From contig ONHN01000002.1 in NCBI GenBank assembly GCA_900317635.1, positions 106,863 through 170,862 on the forward strand: a stretch of DNA of 64,000 nt, given 5' to 3'. Under the pieces are notes generated by a model, which saw only the letters and a program-made list of their open reading frames with translations, was not told the origin of the DNA and made no database searches. The stretch comes from an uncultured Prevotellaceae bacterium (GTDB lineage: Bacteria > Bacteroidota > Bacteroidia > Bacteroidales > Bacteroidaceae). Of this stretch, positions 35,149 to 44,425 are shown one piece after another (positions within the stretch are counted from its first letter, which is position 1; every line of letters starts with the position of its first letter). Made by a program: the position numbers and the translations under genes.

Positions 35149-36432
35149 TTATTCATATAATCCTGCACGCAGGAAGTTCACCTCTTCGGGCGTGAGGTGG
35201 CGCCAGTCGCCGCGTTTTAGGTTCTTCTTAGTCAGACCAGCGAAGAAGACGCGGTCGAGCTTAACGACTTTATAGCCCAGATGCTCGAAGATGCGGCGCA
35301 CGATGCGGTTGCGGCCACTGTGGATTTCGATGCCCACCTTCTTGTGATCATCCTCGCTGACGTGAACTTCGTCGGCTCGCATAACGCCGTCTTCAAGCTG
35401 AATGCCTTCGGTTATTTGGCGCAAGTCGGCAGCAACGACGTTCCTGTCGAGCGTCACCTGATAGATCTTCTTTTTCTTGTGAGCAGGCGAGGTAAGCACC
35501 GTTGCCAATTCGCCGTCGTTGGTAAGCAAGAGTACACCCGTCGTAGAGCGGTCAAGGCGCCCAACGGGATAGATGCGCTCGCGGCAAGCATTCTTCACGA
35601 GGTCGAGCACCGTCTTGCGATTTTGCGGGTCGTCGCTGGTCGTGACGTAGCCTTTGGGCTTGTTGAGCAGGACATAAACCTTCTTTTCAAGGCGCACGGG
35701 CTGGTCGTGGAACATGATGTTGTCCGAACGAAGCACGCGCGTTCCGAGTTCGGTCACCACTTCGCCATTGACGGTGATAACGCCTGCCTGAATGTATTTG
35801 TCGGCATCGCGTCGAGAGCAGATGCCCGCGTTGGCAAGGAACTTATTGAGGCGGATGGGCTTCGTTGGGTCAAGCTCTGTTTCCTTATATTCATAACGTT
35901 TCTTGGCCGTGTACTTAGCTTTTGGATTGTAGGGTTTACGCGTGCGATTGCGGTCGAACCCTTCGCCGCCTTGTCCGTAGCGGTTATAGCGCGGTTGGTA
36001 TCCTCCGCCTTCACCATAACGCGGACGCGGCTGATAGGGGCGGGGCTGATAACCGCCCTCACCGCCTTCGCGGTTGTAGCGCGGTTGGTAGCCACCACCT
36101 TCGCCATAACGCGGACGGGGCTGATAGGGACGCGGCTGATAGCCTCCTTCACCCCCCTCGCGATTGTAGCGCGGACGGTAGCCCTCATTCTCTCCATAGC
36201 GCGGACGGGGCTGGAATTGGCGTGGCGGACGATATTCGCCTCCGTCATTATCATCGCGCGAGTAGCGCTGACGATTGTCGCCATAAGAAGGACGCGGATT
36301 GTAGCCGCCACCAGGACGACTGAAACGTGGGCGCGGTGTGCGACCCATAGGATTTTCTCTCTTAGGGAATTGTTCTTCCCCGCCCTCGAAACCACGTTGT
36401 GGGGTTTCGTTCTTGTCAAATTCGTTTGTCAT
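35149..36432 (-). CDS. rluB: RsuA/RluB-family pseudouridine synthase with long Arg/Gly/Tyr-rich N-terminus
   Basis: From the ATG at 36432 it encodes 427 residues. The C-terminal ~235 hold an S4 RNA-binding domain ('RLNKFLANAGICSRRDADKYIQAGVITVNGEVV'). The catalytic domain follows with the Asp in 'PVGRLDRSTTGVLLLTNDGELA' and the 'NPKGYVTT' segment, typical of 23S/16S pseudouridine synthases. The first ~190 residues are low complexity: near-exact repeats of 'YQPRPYQPRPRYGEGGGYQ' with RG and RYN motifs, probably disordered and RNA-binding (inference). Which rRNA uridine is modified is uncertain, so the symbol is tentative. asnS follows 30 bp downstream. Confidence 0.85.
   Translation of the reverse strand: MTNEFDKNETPQRGFEGGEEQFPKRENPMGRTPRPRFSRPGGGYNPRPSYGDNRQRYSRDDNDGGEYRPPRQFQPRPRYGENEGYRPRYNREGGEGGYQPRPYQPRPRYGEGGGYQPRYNREGGEGGYQPRPYQPRPRYGEGGGYQPRYNRYGQGGEGFDRNRTRKPYNPKAKYTAKKRYEYKETELDPTKPIRLNKFLANAGICSRRDADKYIQAGVITVNGEVVTELGTRVLRSDNIMFHDQPVRLEKKVYVLLNKPKGYVTTSDDPQNRKTVLDLVKNACRERIYPVGRLDRSTTGVLLLTNDGELATVLTSPAHKKKKIYQVTLDRNVVAADLRQITEGIQLEDGVMRADEVHVSEDDHKKVGIEIHSGRNRIVRRIFEHLGYKVVKLDRVFFAGLTKKNLKRGDWRHLTPEEVNFLRAGLYE
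35950..36260 (-). repeat. In-frame tandem repeat in the pseudouridine synthase gene
   Basis: Imperfect units of about 90 bp encode 'GGYQPRYNREGGEGGYQPRPYQPRPRYGE'-like blocks (given here in order, not one exact unit). At least two are near-identical and a third is degenerate. Such units can expand or contract by slippage or recombination. Confidence 0.8.
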
Positions 36433-36643
36433 AACAATTGCGTTTGTGACCTCGCGGCCAGACAATATTAATATTGTATAGGATAAATGCGCACAACAAC
36501 GCCCTCTGCGGCGTGCGCTGTGCTATCTTTTATCTGATTTGCGCTGCAAAGATAATGTTTTTGTTTTGTAGTGCAAAATCTTGAGGAAAAGTTGTCGCAG
36601 AGATCTTGTGCGTTTTTTGGATATAAAATCGCCGCCCTATCTC

Positions 36644-36674
36644 TTTGCCTTGCGCTATCTTTTCGTTAATTTTG
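36644..36674 (+). promoter_or_regulatory. Promoter of valS
   Basis: TTTG (36644-36647), a 19 bp spacer and TAATTTTG (36667-36674) match the consensus. The valS ATG lies 45 bp downstream after an A/C-rich leader. Confidence 0.85.
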
Positions 36675-36718
36675 CGCCGATTTTATAACAACGCAAACAA
36701 AACAACAAGATACGCACT

Positions 36719-39424
36719 ATGGAACTTCAGAGCAAGTACAACCCTGCCGATGTGGAGGCGCGCCTCTACGAGTATTGGGAACGTCACGACCTTTTCAGTA
36801 GTCGCCCCGATGGGCGCGAGCCTTATACTATTGTTATTCCGCCGCCCAACGTGACGGGGGTGCTCCACATGGGGCACATGCTCAACGAGACGATACAAGA
36901 CATCCTTGTGCGTAGGGCTCGCATGGAAGGGAAAAATGCATGCTGGGTTCCAGGAACCGACCACGCCAGCATAGCAACCGAGGCAAAGGTCGTGGCGCGT
37001 TTGGCCGAACGCGGTATTAAGAAAACAGACCTAACGCGCGAAGAGTTCTTGAAGCACGCTTGGGACTGGACAGAAGAGCATGGTGGTATCATCCTCAAGC
37101 AGTTGCGCCGTGTGGGCGCTTCGTGCGACTGGAAGCGCACCGCTTTCACCATGGACGAAGAGCGTTCGAAGAGCGTCATCAAGGTTTTTGTCGATCTCTA
37201 CAAGAAAGGCCTTATCTATCGCGGTGTGCGCATGGTGAACTGGGATCCTAAAGCCCTTACTGCACTTTCCGACGAAGAGGTTATCTATAAAGAAGAGCAT
37301 AGCAAGCTCTACTATCTGCGCTACTACGTGACGGAGGCTGGCACTTACTACGTTCCTGCCGCCAGCGAACTGGAGCGTTTGCGCGCAGCTGGCAACGTGG
37401 TACACGTTGATGCCGAAGGTCGCGCCTATGCCGTGGTTGCTACAACGCGCCCAGAGACCATTATGGGCGACACGGCAATGTGCATCAATCCTGCCGACCC
37501 CAAAAACCGCTGGCTCAGTGGCCACCGTGTCACGGTGCCCCTCGTGGGGCGCGAGGTGCCTGTTATAGAAGATAGCTACGTTGACGTTGAGTTTGGTACG
37601 GGTTGCTTGAAGGTGACACCAGCTCACGATGTCAACGACTATATGCTGGGCGAGAAACACCAGTTGCAAAGTATCGACATCTTCAATCCCGATGGTACGC
37701 TGAGTGTTGATGCTGGCCTATATGTAGGCAAAGACCGCTTCGATGTCCGTAAGGAAATAGAAGGCGACTTGCAACGTGCGAACTTAATGGAACGCGTGGA
37801 GGATTATACCAACAACGTTGGTTTTAGCGAGCGCACCAACGTGCCTATTGAGCCGAAACTCTCTACGCAGTGGTTCCTCAGGATGCAACACTTTGCCGAC
37901 CTCGCCCTGCCGCCCGTGATGAACGACGAACTGCGTTTCTATCCCGCAAAATACAAGAATACCTATCGCCACTGGCTTGAAAACATCAAGGACTGGTGTA
38001 TTTCGCGCCAACTTTGGTGGGGTCACCGCATACCGGCCTGGTATCTGCCCGATGGCACCTACGTCGTGGCTGAAACGGAGGACGAAGCACTTGCGCTGGC
38101 CCGCCAAAAGAGTGGAAATAACGCCCTGACGCTTGCCGACTTGCGACAAGACGAAGATGCGCTCGATACGTGGTTTAGCTCCTGGCTTTGGCCCATCTCT
38201 CTCTTCGACGGTATCAACCGTCCTGGCAACGAAGAAATGAAATACTACTATCCTACGAGCGACCTCGTTACGGGACCAGACATCATCTTCTTCTGGGTAG
38301 CACGTATGATTATGGCTGGCTACGAATATGTTGGCGAAATGCCTTTCCGTAATGTTTACTTCACAGGCATCGTGCGCGACAAGATAGGGCGTAAGATGAG
38401 TAAGAGCCTCGGCAACTCGCCCGATCCTCTTGAACTCATCGACCGCTATGGGGCCGACGGCGTGCGCATGGGTCTGATGCTGGCTGCACCCGCCGGCAAC
38501 GATATCCTCTACGACGATGCCCTCTGCGAACAAGGCCGCAACTTCTGCAACAAAATTTGGAACTGCTACCGCCTCATTGCTGGTTGGCAGGCAGAAGAGG
38601 GTGAAATGCCTGCCGTCAACAAGCAAGCACTCGACTGGTTTGGTGCCAAACTGCGCGAAAGTGCTGCCGAAGTGGCCGACCTCTTCAGCAAATATCGCCT
38701 CTCGGAGGCCTTAATGGAGATTTACCGTCTGATGACAGATGAGTTCTCGGGTTGGTTGCTTGAAATGGTGAAACCCGCCTACGGACAACCTACCGATGTT
38801 GAAACGCTCCGTCAGGTGAAAGCATACTTCAGCGACTTGATGCACCTGCTGCATCCCTTTATGCCCTTCATCACCGAAGAACTTTGGCAACACATGGCCG
38901 AACGTAAGGATGGTGAGAGCCTGATGATTGACCCGCAGACAATACCCGCACCGCAGGCTGGCGATGTTGAACTGCTTGCTGCTGTCCACGACGTGAAAGG
39001 CGTTGTGCAGGGTGTGCGCGCTGTGCGTGCAGCAAAGAACATTGCTAAGAAGGAAGAGCTGCAACTGCAAGCTGTAGGCACGTTCCCTTTGGCTACTTAC
39101 GAAGGCCTCATTCGCAAAATGGCAGGTGTAGGTGCGGTGGATGTCGTTGCTGAGAAAGATGGCGCAGCCAGCGCCTTCATCGTTGGCACGACGGAGTACG
39201 CTGTACTCTTGGGCAACCTCATCGATACCGAGGCCGAAATCGCCAAGGCTGAGGCCGAGCTGAAGCACCTTGAGGGCTTCTTGGCTGGCGTGGTGAAGAA
39301 ACTTGCCAACGAGCGCTTCGTGCAGAATGCCCCCGAACAGGTCGTTGCCCTCGAGCGTAAGAAGCAAAGCGATGCTGAAACTAAAATCGCTACGCTGAAA
39401 GCGCGTTTGGCAGCGTTGAAGTAA
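36719..39424 (+). CDS. valS: Valyl-tRNA synthetase
   Basis: A class Ia synthetase charging tRNA-Val. Its 901 residues include the HIGH-type motif in '[15 protein letters not shown]', the editing-domain segment '[17 protein letters not shown]', and '[18 protein letters not shown]'. The KMSKS motif lies in '[20 protein letters not shown]', and a C-terminal coiled coil (about 835-901) ends the protein. The ATG is preceded by a consensus promoter. A C/G-rich hairpin follows the stop. Confidence 0.98.
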   Translation: MELQSKYNPADVEARLYEYWERHDLFSSRPDGREPYTIVIPPPNVTGVLHMGHMLNETIQDILVRRARMEGKNACWVPGTDHASIATEAKVVARLAERGIKKTDLTREEFLKHAWDWTEEHGGIILKQLRRVGASCDWKRTAFTMDEERSKSVIKVFVDLYKKGLIYRGVRMVNWDPKALTALSDEEVIYKEEHSKLYYLRYYVTEAGTYYVPAASELERLRAAGNVVHVDAEGRAYAVVATTRPETIMGDTAMCINPADPKNRWLSGHRVTVPLVGREVPVIEDSYVDVEFGTGCLKVTPAHDVNDYMLGEKHQLQSIDIFNPDGTLSVDAGLYVGKDRFDVRKEIEGDLQRANLMERVEDYTNNVGFSERTNVPIEPKLSTQWFLRMQHFADLALPPVMNDELRFYPAKYKNTYRHWLENIKDWCISRQLWWGHRIPAWYLPDGTYVVAETEDEALALARQKSGNNALTLADLRQDEDALDTWFSSWLWPISLFDGINRPGNEEMKYYYPTSDLVTGPDIIFFWVARMIMAGYEYVGEMPFRNVYFTGIVRDKIGRKMSKSLGNSPDPLELIDRYGADGVRMGLMLAAPAGNDILYDDALCEQGRNFCNKIWNCYRLIAGWQAEEGEMPAVNKQALDWFGAKLRESAAEVADLFSKYRLSEALMEIYRLMTDEFSGWLLEMVKPAYGQPTDVETLRQVKAYFSDLMHLLHPFMPFITEELWQHMAERKDGESLMIDPQTIPAPQAGDVELLAAVHDVKGVVQGVRAVRAAKNIAKKEELQLQAVGTFPLATYEGLIRKMAGVGAVDVVAEKDGAASAFIVGTTEYAVLLGNLIDTEAEIAKAEAELKHLEGFLAGVVKKLANERFVQNAPEQVVALERKKQSDAETKIATLKARLAALK

Positions 39425-39437
39425 AGAGAAGCCTCTC

Positions 39438-39475
39438 CCCCCCTCTTGTCCCTCAAAGGCGAGAGGGGGGCTGAT
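39438..39475 (+). terminator. Hairpin after valS
   Basis: CCCCCCTCT (39438-39446) and AGAGGGGGG (39462-39470) form a 9 bp stem followed by CTGATACTAC. It resembles the GC-rich hairpins at 15.5 and 18.2 kb. The tail is not T-rich, so terminator function is inferred. Confidence 0.55.
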
Positions 39476-39587
39476 ACTACAAACGTTAAACTTTGCCCTC
39501 CGTGTCAAGTATGTTGCGTTGACAACACAGCATCTGTTACACTCTCAGCGATAGCGGCAGGGTAGGGCATATCTTCAAAACGCTTCT

Positions 39588-40280
39588 ATGTTCCAATTTC
39601 GCCACTTCACCATACGTCAGAACCGCTGTGCGATGAAAGTAGGCACGGATGGCGTTTTGCTTGGTGCATGGGCTGAACTACCTGAGCGAGGGAGGGTGTT
39701 GGATATAGGAACAGGTACGGGATTGCTTGCGTTAATGGCAGCTCAGCGCAGTCCTGATTGTCGTGTGACGGCCGTTGAAGTGGAAGCGACGGCTGCGGAG
39801 CAGGCACGCGAGAATGTTGCCGCTTCACCGTGGGCACACAATATTAATATTATATGTACCGACGTGCGCCACTTCCAGACCGATGAGCGTTATGACTGTA
39901 TCCTCTCTAATCCGCCATACTACGACGGTACGCTGCTACCTCCCGATGCAGCTCGCGCCACAGCGCGCCATACCGATGCGTTGAGTTATGAAGAATTGGC
40001 GGTTAGCGTTTCGCGGCTGTTAGCTCCAGAGGGAACGTTTTCTGTGGTACTCCCCACCGAGAATACGGAACGCCTCATAACGGCTTGCGCAGCCCGCAAT
40101 CTCTACTTAGAGGCTCTGACAGATGTTTCCACCACCGCTTCTAAGCCTCCTCGGCGCACACTTCTGCGATTTTCGCGTCGCAATACGCGCACAGCAACAA
40201 ACCACTTGTTGCTGATGGAGAAAGACGGAAAACGCTCAGCCGAGTATGCAAAACTCACCGAAGTGTTTTACATAAAATAA
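39588..40280 (+). CDS. trmN6: tRNA1(Val) (adenine37-N6)-methyltransferase
   Basis: This SAM-dependent methyltransferase (YfiC family) has 230 residues. It begins 'MFQFRHFTIRQNRCAMKVGTDGVLLGAWA', the family hallmark. The SAM motif is 'VLDIGTGTGLLALMAAQR' and the adenine-methylating motif is 'CILSNPPYYDG'. The substrate assignment rests on YfiC homology. Its location just after valS is suggestive, since the known target is a valine tRNA. It is separated from valS by a hairpin, and no clear promoter was found in the 163 bp gap. Confidence 0.92.
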   Translation: MFQFRHFTIRQNRCAMKVGTDGVLLGAWAELPERGRVLDIGTGTGLLALMAAQRSPDCRVTAVEVEATAAEQARENVAASPWAHNINIICTDVRHFQTDERYDCILSNPPYYDGTLLPPDAARATARHTDALSYEELAVSVSRLLAPEGTFSVVLPTENTERLITACAARNLYLEALTDVSTTASKPPRRTLLRFSRRNTRTATNHLLLMEKDGKRSAEYAKLTEVFYIK

Positions 40281-40595
40281 CAAATCGCAGCGTTGCACAC
40301 TTGTTTTTTCTTTGTGCAATGCGCCAAAAGGCCGTTAAAATCGGAGGTTTTGCAACTTTCTTTGTTCTTTTAACTTACTTTATAACCCTAAACTTGGGTC
40401 GTTCGCAAGGAAGGTTGTACTTTTGCAGCGTCAAAATGCATTTGAGAACGCTCTGCACTATTTAATTATGCTTGCAAACCATAGGCTCAAACGCTTTTGC
40501 AATTCACATTTAAGCCCCTACGGCGCGGCTGAAAGCCTCATTAATCTTCACTCAGCCACTTCCGCCGTTTGCGGCGTCACTAAAACACGAGACTA
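40281..40595 (+). other. Intergenic region with promoter and long leader of the M23 gene
   Basis: These 315 bp contain a promoter near 40394-40425 and a leader of about 165 nt before the M23 start, with no recognised riboswitch. The leader contains a CCGCCG...CGGCG hairpin close to the start (about 40562-40576). Confidence 0.6.
40394..40425 (+). promoter_or_regulatory. Promoter of the M23 peptidase gene
   Basis: TACTTTTG at 40418-40425 matches the -7 consensus. TTGG at 40394-40397, 20 bp upstream, is a partial -33 match. Confidence 0.7.
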
Positions 40596-41543
40596 ATGGA
40601 TTTCAGTATTTTCAACCGAGTAGCTTTTGCCACGGCTCTTTTTGCCTCTTTCGCTTCTGCCAGCGCGCAAGACCTGCTCGCTAAACAAGCCCCCATCGAT
40701 CGTAAACAGAAAGCGGTTGACTCCCTCGCAATAACGAAACTCACGGTGAAGGAATCTTTCGAAAACCCCGCCACCGACCTATATACCACCTGGAACACGA
40801 AGAGTGTTCACTGCTATTCCAACTCCGACATTCCCGAAACCTATCGCATCGACTTACGCGGCTTTGCCATGCCTACCAGCAGCCGCAAAGTGACGAGCAA
40901 CTACGGCTATCGCGCCTCTTTCCGCCGTATGCACAAAGGCATCGACATCAAAGTGTATGTTGGCGATACCATAAACGCTGCCTTCGATGGTAAAGTGCGC
41001 ATGGTCAGCTACGAAGGAAAAGGCTACGGCAAATTCGTTGTTATTCGCCACAACAATGGCCTCGAAACCGTCTATGGCCACATGTCAAAGCAACTCGTGA
41101 CGGAAGGACAGATCGTGAAAGCAGGCCAGCCCATCGGACTGGGTGGTAACACGGGACGCAGCACGGGTTCCCACCTCCACTTCGAGACACGTCTTGTGGG
41201 TCAGTCTATTGACCCCGCCTTGCTTTTCGACTTTGCTAATCAAGACATCAAATGCGACTATTACGTCTTCCATCGTAGCGGTAAAGGCCGTGCTGGCACC
41301 AAGACTTTGGCCTCCAACACAGCTGTCAAGCCTGCCACAACTGCCGATGAAGAGCCCGACGTAGTGCCGGCAAAGAACATGAAGGTTGAAGAGGCTCTTA
41401 CGGGTAAATACCATAAAGTTGCTCCCGGCGAGACAGTGGCAAGCATTGCGCGCAAGCTCGACATCAGTGTTGACCTCCTCTGCAATGCCAACCACATATC
41501 ACGCAGTACGCGTGTGCGTCCAGGACAGATTCTTCGCTATTAA
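40596..41543 (+). CDS. Exported M23 peptidase with C-terminal LysM domain
   Basis: This putative peptidoglycan endopeptidase or divisome activator has 315 residues. A signal-like N-terminus ('FNRVAFATALFASFASASAQ') comes first. The M23 domain (about 95-205) has the zinc ligands in 'RRMHKGIDIKV' and 'GSHLHFET'. A linker and a LysM peptidoglycan-binding module follow ('YHKVAPGETVASIARKLDISVDLLCNAN', about 268-315). The HxxxD and HxH motifs are intact, so catalytic activity is likely. It stands alone, with its own promoter and a terminator downstream. Confidence 0.93.
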   Translation: MDFSIFNRVAFATALFASFASASAQDLLAKQAPIDRKQKAVDSLAITKLTVKESFENPATDLYTTWNTKSVHCYSNSDIPETYRIDLRGFAMPTSSRKVTSNYGYRASFRRMHKGIDIKVYVGDTINAAFDGKVRMVSYEGKGYGKFVVIRHNNGLETVYGHMSKQLVTEGQIVKAGQPIGLGGNTGRSTGSHLHFETRLVGQSIDPALLFDFANQDIKCDYYVFHRSGKGRAGTKTLASNTAVKPATTADEEPDVVPAKNMKVEEALTGKYHKVAPGETVASIARKLDISVDLLCNANHISRSTRVRPGQILRY

Positions 41544-41570
41544 GACATACATATAGCCATAATTACTTTA

Positions 41571-41606
41571 ATCCCCTCTTGTCGTGAAACATGAGGGGAT
41601 TTTGCG
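41571..41606. terminator. Terminator after the M23 gene
   Basis: ATCCCCTC (41571-41578) pairs with GAGGGGAT (41593-41600), followed by TTTGCG. It is convergent with the structured RNA locus on the minus strand and may end both transcripts. Confidence 0.8.
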
Positions 41607-41652
41607 TAACTATCCTATTGGGGGAAACAGCCTAAAAATGTATAAGATACAA

Positions 41653-41826
41653 AGAGGGCTGTGCCGATGATGTGATGAAACTCCTGTAGTGATAGGATTT
41701 GAGCGCACGCTTATACTCTGTAATCCGACGTTATGCCGCGAAGCATATATCGGCCCGCCATTGTATAAGCAGCATTCTCGGTTTCGGTGTTTAATTGATG
41801 AGAATCCCAATCGAACCGGCACAGCC
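41653..41826 (-). ncRNA. Structured RNA candidate with 6S-like rod architecture
   Basis: The ends pair as GGCTGTGCCG and CGGCACAGCC (10 bp). Inside lie a large asymmetric bubble with local hairpins (TCCT/AGGA on one side, ATTCTC/GAGAAT on the other) and an 8 bp stem GCTTATAC/GTATAAGC. An apical hairpin CCGA..TATGC-CGCGAA-GCATA..TCGG caps it. A closing stem, central bubble and apical arm is the layout of 6S RNA, and the length (about 175 nt) fits. The minus strand is preferred because a TAAATTTG -7 box lies at 41915-41922, about 90 nt upstream. An alternative is the remnant of an insertion element. The only reading frame across it has no homology I recognise. Confidence 0.45.
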
Positions 41827-41906
41827 TTTTGCTGTCTGTTGTATGTTATAGAGTAAACGCTCCTTAAGCCTTAGGCTTTCAGTGTTTAATCCTTTATTGC
41901 TTCTTT

Positions 41907-42503
41907 TTACTCTGCAAATTTACGAACTAAATTTGATTTGAGCAAGCGCGGGAGGATAAATTTTTTTATCAGTGCGTAAACGAGCACTGCGGACAAGCAA
42001 CCAACGACGGCACCGCCCAACAAGTCGCCCATGTAGTGAACACCCAGATACATCCTTGAGTAGCACACCAATGCGCACCACGCAGCCAAGGCGGTTGTAA
42101 GCCAGCGGCGGCGCAAGATGAGGTGGAGGTAGCAAACGAGGGCGGCGGTGTTGGCGGCATGGGCTGAAGGGAAACCATAACGCCCACTGCGATAGGCGTT
42201 CACAACGTGGACGAGCGGGGCAATGGGGTTGTCGGCTAAATTGCATGGGCGCGGACGGCAAAACACTTGGCGCAGGCCGTGAATACAGGTTTGGTCGGAG
42301 ATGAGGATGACAAGGGCAATGCCCGCTAACCACACGAGCGTGCGCCGCCAACCTTCCTGCCGCAGCAAAATATACGCGAGGAGCAGGTAGAGCGGTATCC
42401 ATACGGCGCGCCCGCTGATGGTCCACATCAGCGTGTCGGCCCAGGGGGCGTGCAAGCCGTTCACAGCCAGCAGTATCTTATCGTCAAGTTCAAGGAAAGA
42501 CAT
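41907..42503 (-). CDS. PAP2-family membrane phosphatase
   Basis: This 198-residue polytopic protein has about six helices. All three parts of the lipid-phosphatase signature are visible: a KxxxxxxRP-like segment 'LRQVFCRPRP' (Lys replaced by Arg), 'FPSAHAAN' and 'YSRMYLGVHYMGDLLGG'. It probably dephosphorylates an isoprenyl or phospholipid phosphate (undecaprenyl pyrophosphatase or lipid A phosphatase type). It follows an LtaS-like gene by 86 bp, and that gap carries a GTGACAAGTGACGAGT-type repeat. Confidence 0.88.
   Translation of the reverse strand: MSFLELDDKILLAVNGLHAPWADTLMWTISGRAVWIPLYLLLAYILLRQEGWRRTLVWLAGIALVILISDQTCIHGLRQVFCRPRPCNLADNPIAPLVHVVNAYRSGRYGFPSAHAANTAALVCYLHLILRRRWLTTALAAWCALVCYSRMYLGVHYMGDLLGGAVVGCLSAVLVYALIKKFILPRLLKSNLVRKFAE
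41915..41922 (-). promoter_or_regulatory. Probable promoter (-7 box) for the structured RNA
   Basis: The minus strand reads TAAATTTG, an exact -7 match, lying inside the last codons of the PAP2 gene and pointing toward the RNA candidate. TTGC lies 19 bp upstream as a partial -33. Confidence 0.5.
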
Positions 42504-42589
42504 GGGAGGTTATAGGTTTATATGGGCGGGTGAGAGAGGGACGCTCATTTGTGTAGCCAACTCGTCACTCGTCACTTGTCACTAATTCT

Positions 42590-44425
42590 TCATCGTTCCG
42601 CTATCGCATCATAGAGCTTTTGCAGGAAGGCTTTTGCGTATGGTAGGTTGCGCTCTGCATCTCTACCGCGTAGCAAGTGAGGCTTGTGTGTCGCGTTGTC
42701 ATAAACGGCGCAGGAGCCGCCTCGCACAAGGCCCATAGCATCGGGGTGGGAGAAGAAAGCGTAGTGAGGAGCAGCAGGGTCGAGTAGGTTTTTGCTAAAG
42801 GGAAACGCTTCACTGGGCAGGTGCATAGCCCCCAGCACGGTGGCGATGATGTCAGTTTGATTGCCAGTTGTTGTGTTGCGTCCACGAAGGCGAAGGGCAC
42901 CGCCCGTCAGCACGAGAGGTATGCGGTAGCGTTCGGGTGATAGGTTGTCGAGCGTGTCGGGCCAACAGCCTTGGTGGTCGGGCACAATGACGACGAGTGT
43001 TCGCCGCCAGGCCTCGGTCCGACTGAGGTTGCGCAGGAACTGCCCCAAACAGCTATCAGTATAGGCAAAGGCGTTTTGCGCAGGATGCTGAAAGCGGCTG
43101 AAGTTGGGTACGTCGAAGGGCTCGTGGCTACTGCTGGTTTGGAGGACGCGCAAGTGGTGTTGCCCCTGTTTGGTTTCCTTCTTTATATCGGCCAGCAGAC
43201 GGTTGAACACCGTGCCGTCGGGAGCACCCCATTTCGATAGGCGTTCGCTCAGCGCGAAGTCCTTGTCCGACACGATGCGTTGGAAGCCTGCGTTGGTCAG
43301 GTAGGAGCGCATGTTGGTGAAGTTGGCATCGCCGCCGTAATAGTAGCTCGCGGTGTACCCAGCACCTTGCAGCGCAGTGGCAATAGACGGCAGGTTTTGT
43401 GTCTTGCGCGGATACTTCATCAAGCTATTAGTGGGCTGCGCGGGTAAAGCACTGAGAATGCTGACGAGGCCACGGTCCGTGCGGAAACTGTTGGCGTAGA
43501 TGTCGGTGAAGAGTAGGCCACTCTGCGCAATGCTGTCGAGTTGAGTGGCTATGGGACTGCCGCCGAGCGAAGGCAACAGATGCGCCGAGAAACTCTCGAG
43601 CACAACGAAGAGCACGTCGGGACGGTCTATATATAATATTGTATCTCCTTGTTCGGCCTCGGTCTTGACTGGTGCGTGTTGGTTCAGTTCGTTAAAGAGG
43701 CGTGTGGCATCTTTATCGCTAAAGAAGCGATATTGTGATGCAAAATCGTTTTCGCGAGCCAGCGACTCGCCAAGGCTCAAGAGGGGGTTGACGGCAGCGT
43801 GGTTAAGGACGATGCGGTCGGAGAAGTAGGCGTGGCCCGTGTTCATCGTTGAGACCGTGATACCTCCGCGCCCTAAGAGGAAGAGCACACCGCCCGTTAG
43901 CAGTAGCACAAGGGATGACATAATCCTTTTGGGGGAAGCCAAAGAGGGTAGGGTGGCGTAGCGCTTGAGGAGGAAAAAGAGGGCCGGCGATAGCACGATA
44001 ATCGTCCCAAGTCCTAAGGCTCCTTGCCATAGCGGAGCCGAAGCCATCGCATCGGTGGGCGATGAGAAGAAGTAGAAGAAAGGTGTTGTGTCGAGCGGGA
44101 AATGCCAATAGCCATAAAGGGCGATGTTGACCACCGTGAGCGTTACGACGATGAGGCTGGATATGGCGTAGAAGCACGTGGCGGCAACAGCCCACCTGTG
44201 TCGCTGCTTTGTCCACAACTCCCCTAGAGTGAGGAGCGTTGGCACCATCGTCAGGTAGGCACAGACAGAGAGGTCGAGCGATAGTCCGTGCCACAACGTT
44301 TGCATGCAGTCTGTCCCAGTGAGGCTTCCAGCGTAAAGGACAAGGAATGCGAGTTTGCTCATCTCGAAGAAGAGCAAGAACACGAAGAAACAGACTGCAA
44401 GGTGTCGTAGCCAGCGTAGCTTCAT
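42590..44425 (-). CDS. LtaS-like membrane sulfatase / phosphoglycerol transferase
   Basis: From the ATG at 44425 ('MKLRWLRHLAVCFFVFLLFF') it encodes 611 residues: about five membrane helices (1-200) and an extracytoplasmic sulfatase-fold domain. 'PDVLFVVLESFSAHLLPSLGG' gives the metal-binding Glu, 'YANSFRTDRGLVSILSALPAQ' the catalytic-type Thr, and 'VVIVPDHQG' the Asp-His ligands. The family transfers phosphoglycerol or phosphoethanolamine to envelope glycans. The substrate here is not known. The frame extends to 44485 with no family resemblance. It lies 155 bp after fcl. Confidence 0.88.
   Translation of the reverse strand: MKLRWLRHLAVCFFVFLLFFEMSKLAFLVLYAGSLTGTDCMQTLWHGLSLDLSVCAYLTMVPTLLTLGELWTKQRHRWAVAATCFYAISSLIVVTLTVVNIALYGYWHFPLDTTPFFYFFSSPTDAMASAPLWQGALGLGTIIVLSPALFFLLKRYATLPSLASPKRIMSSLVLLLTGGVLFLLGRGGITVSTMNTGHAYFSDRIVLNHAAVNPLLSLGESLARENDFASQYRFFSDKDATRLFNELNQHAPVKTEAEQGDTILYIDRPDVLFVVLESFSAHLLPSLGGSPIATQLDSIAQSGLLFTDIYANSFRTDRGLVSILSALPAQPTNSLMKYPRKTQNLPSIATALQGAGYTASYYYGGDANFTNMRSYLTNAGFQRIVSDKDFALSERLSKWGAPDGTVFNRLLADIKKETKQGQHHLRVLQTSSSHEPFDVPNFSRFQHPAQNAFAYTDSCLGQFLRNLSRTEAWRRTLVVIVPDHQGCWPDTLDNLSPERYRIPLVLTGGALRLRGRNTTTGNQTDIIATVLGAMHLPSEAFPFSKNLLDPAAPHYAFFSHPDAMGLVRGGSCAVYDNATHKPHLLRGRDAERNLPYAKAFLQKLYDAIAER

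Larger units (their letters stand above)
41544..41906. other. Intergenic region holding a terminator and the structured RNA candidate
   Basis: These 363 bp between convergent M23 and PAP2 genes contain the M23 terminator, the rod-like RNA candidate, and an upstream hairpin with palindrome AAGCCTAAGGCTT (41866-41878). No credible protein gene is present. Confidence 0.75.

Noticed and set aside
41610-41822. A 70-codon minus-strand frame across the structured RNA candidate
   Set aside because: It covers both arms of the rod structure and has no signal, domain or codon usage like its neighbours. The palindromic folding explains the conservation better.
41653-41826. tmRNA, RNase P RNA or SRP RNA at the structured locus
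   Set aside because: There is no tRNA-like end with encoded CCA, no GAGGAAAGTCC-type RNase P core and no SRP GGAA tetraloop domain.
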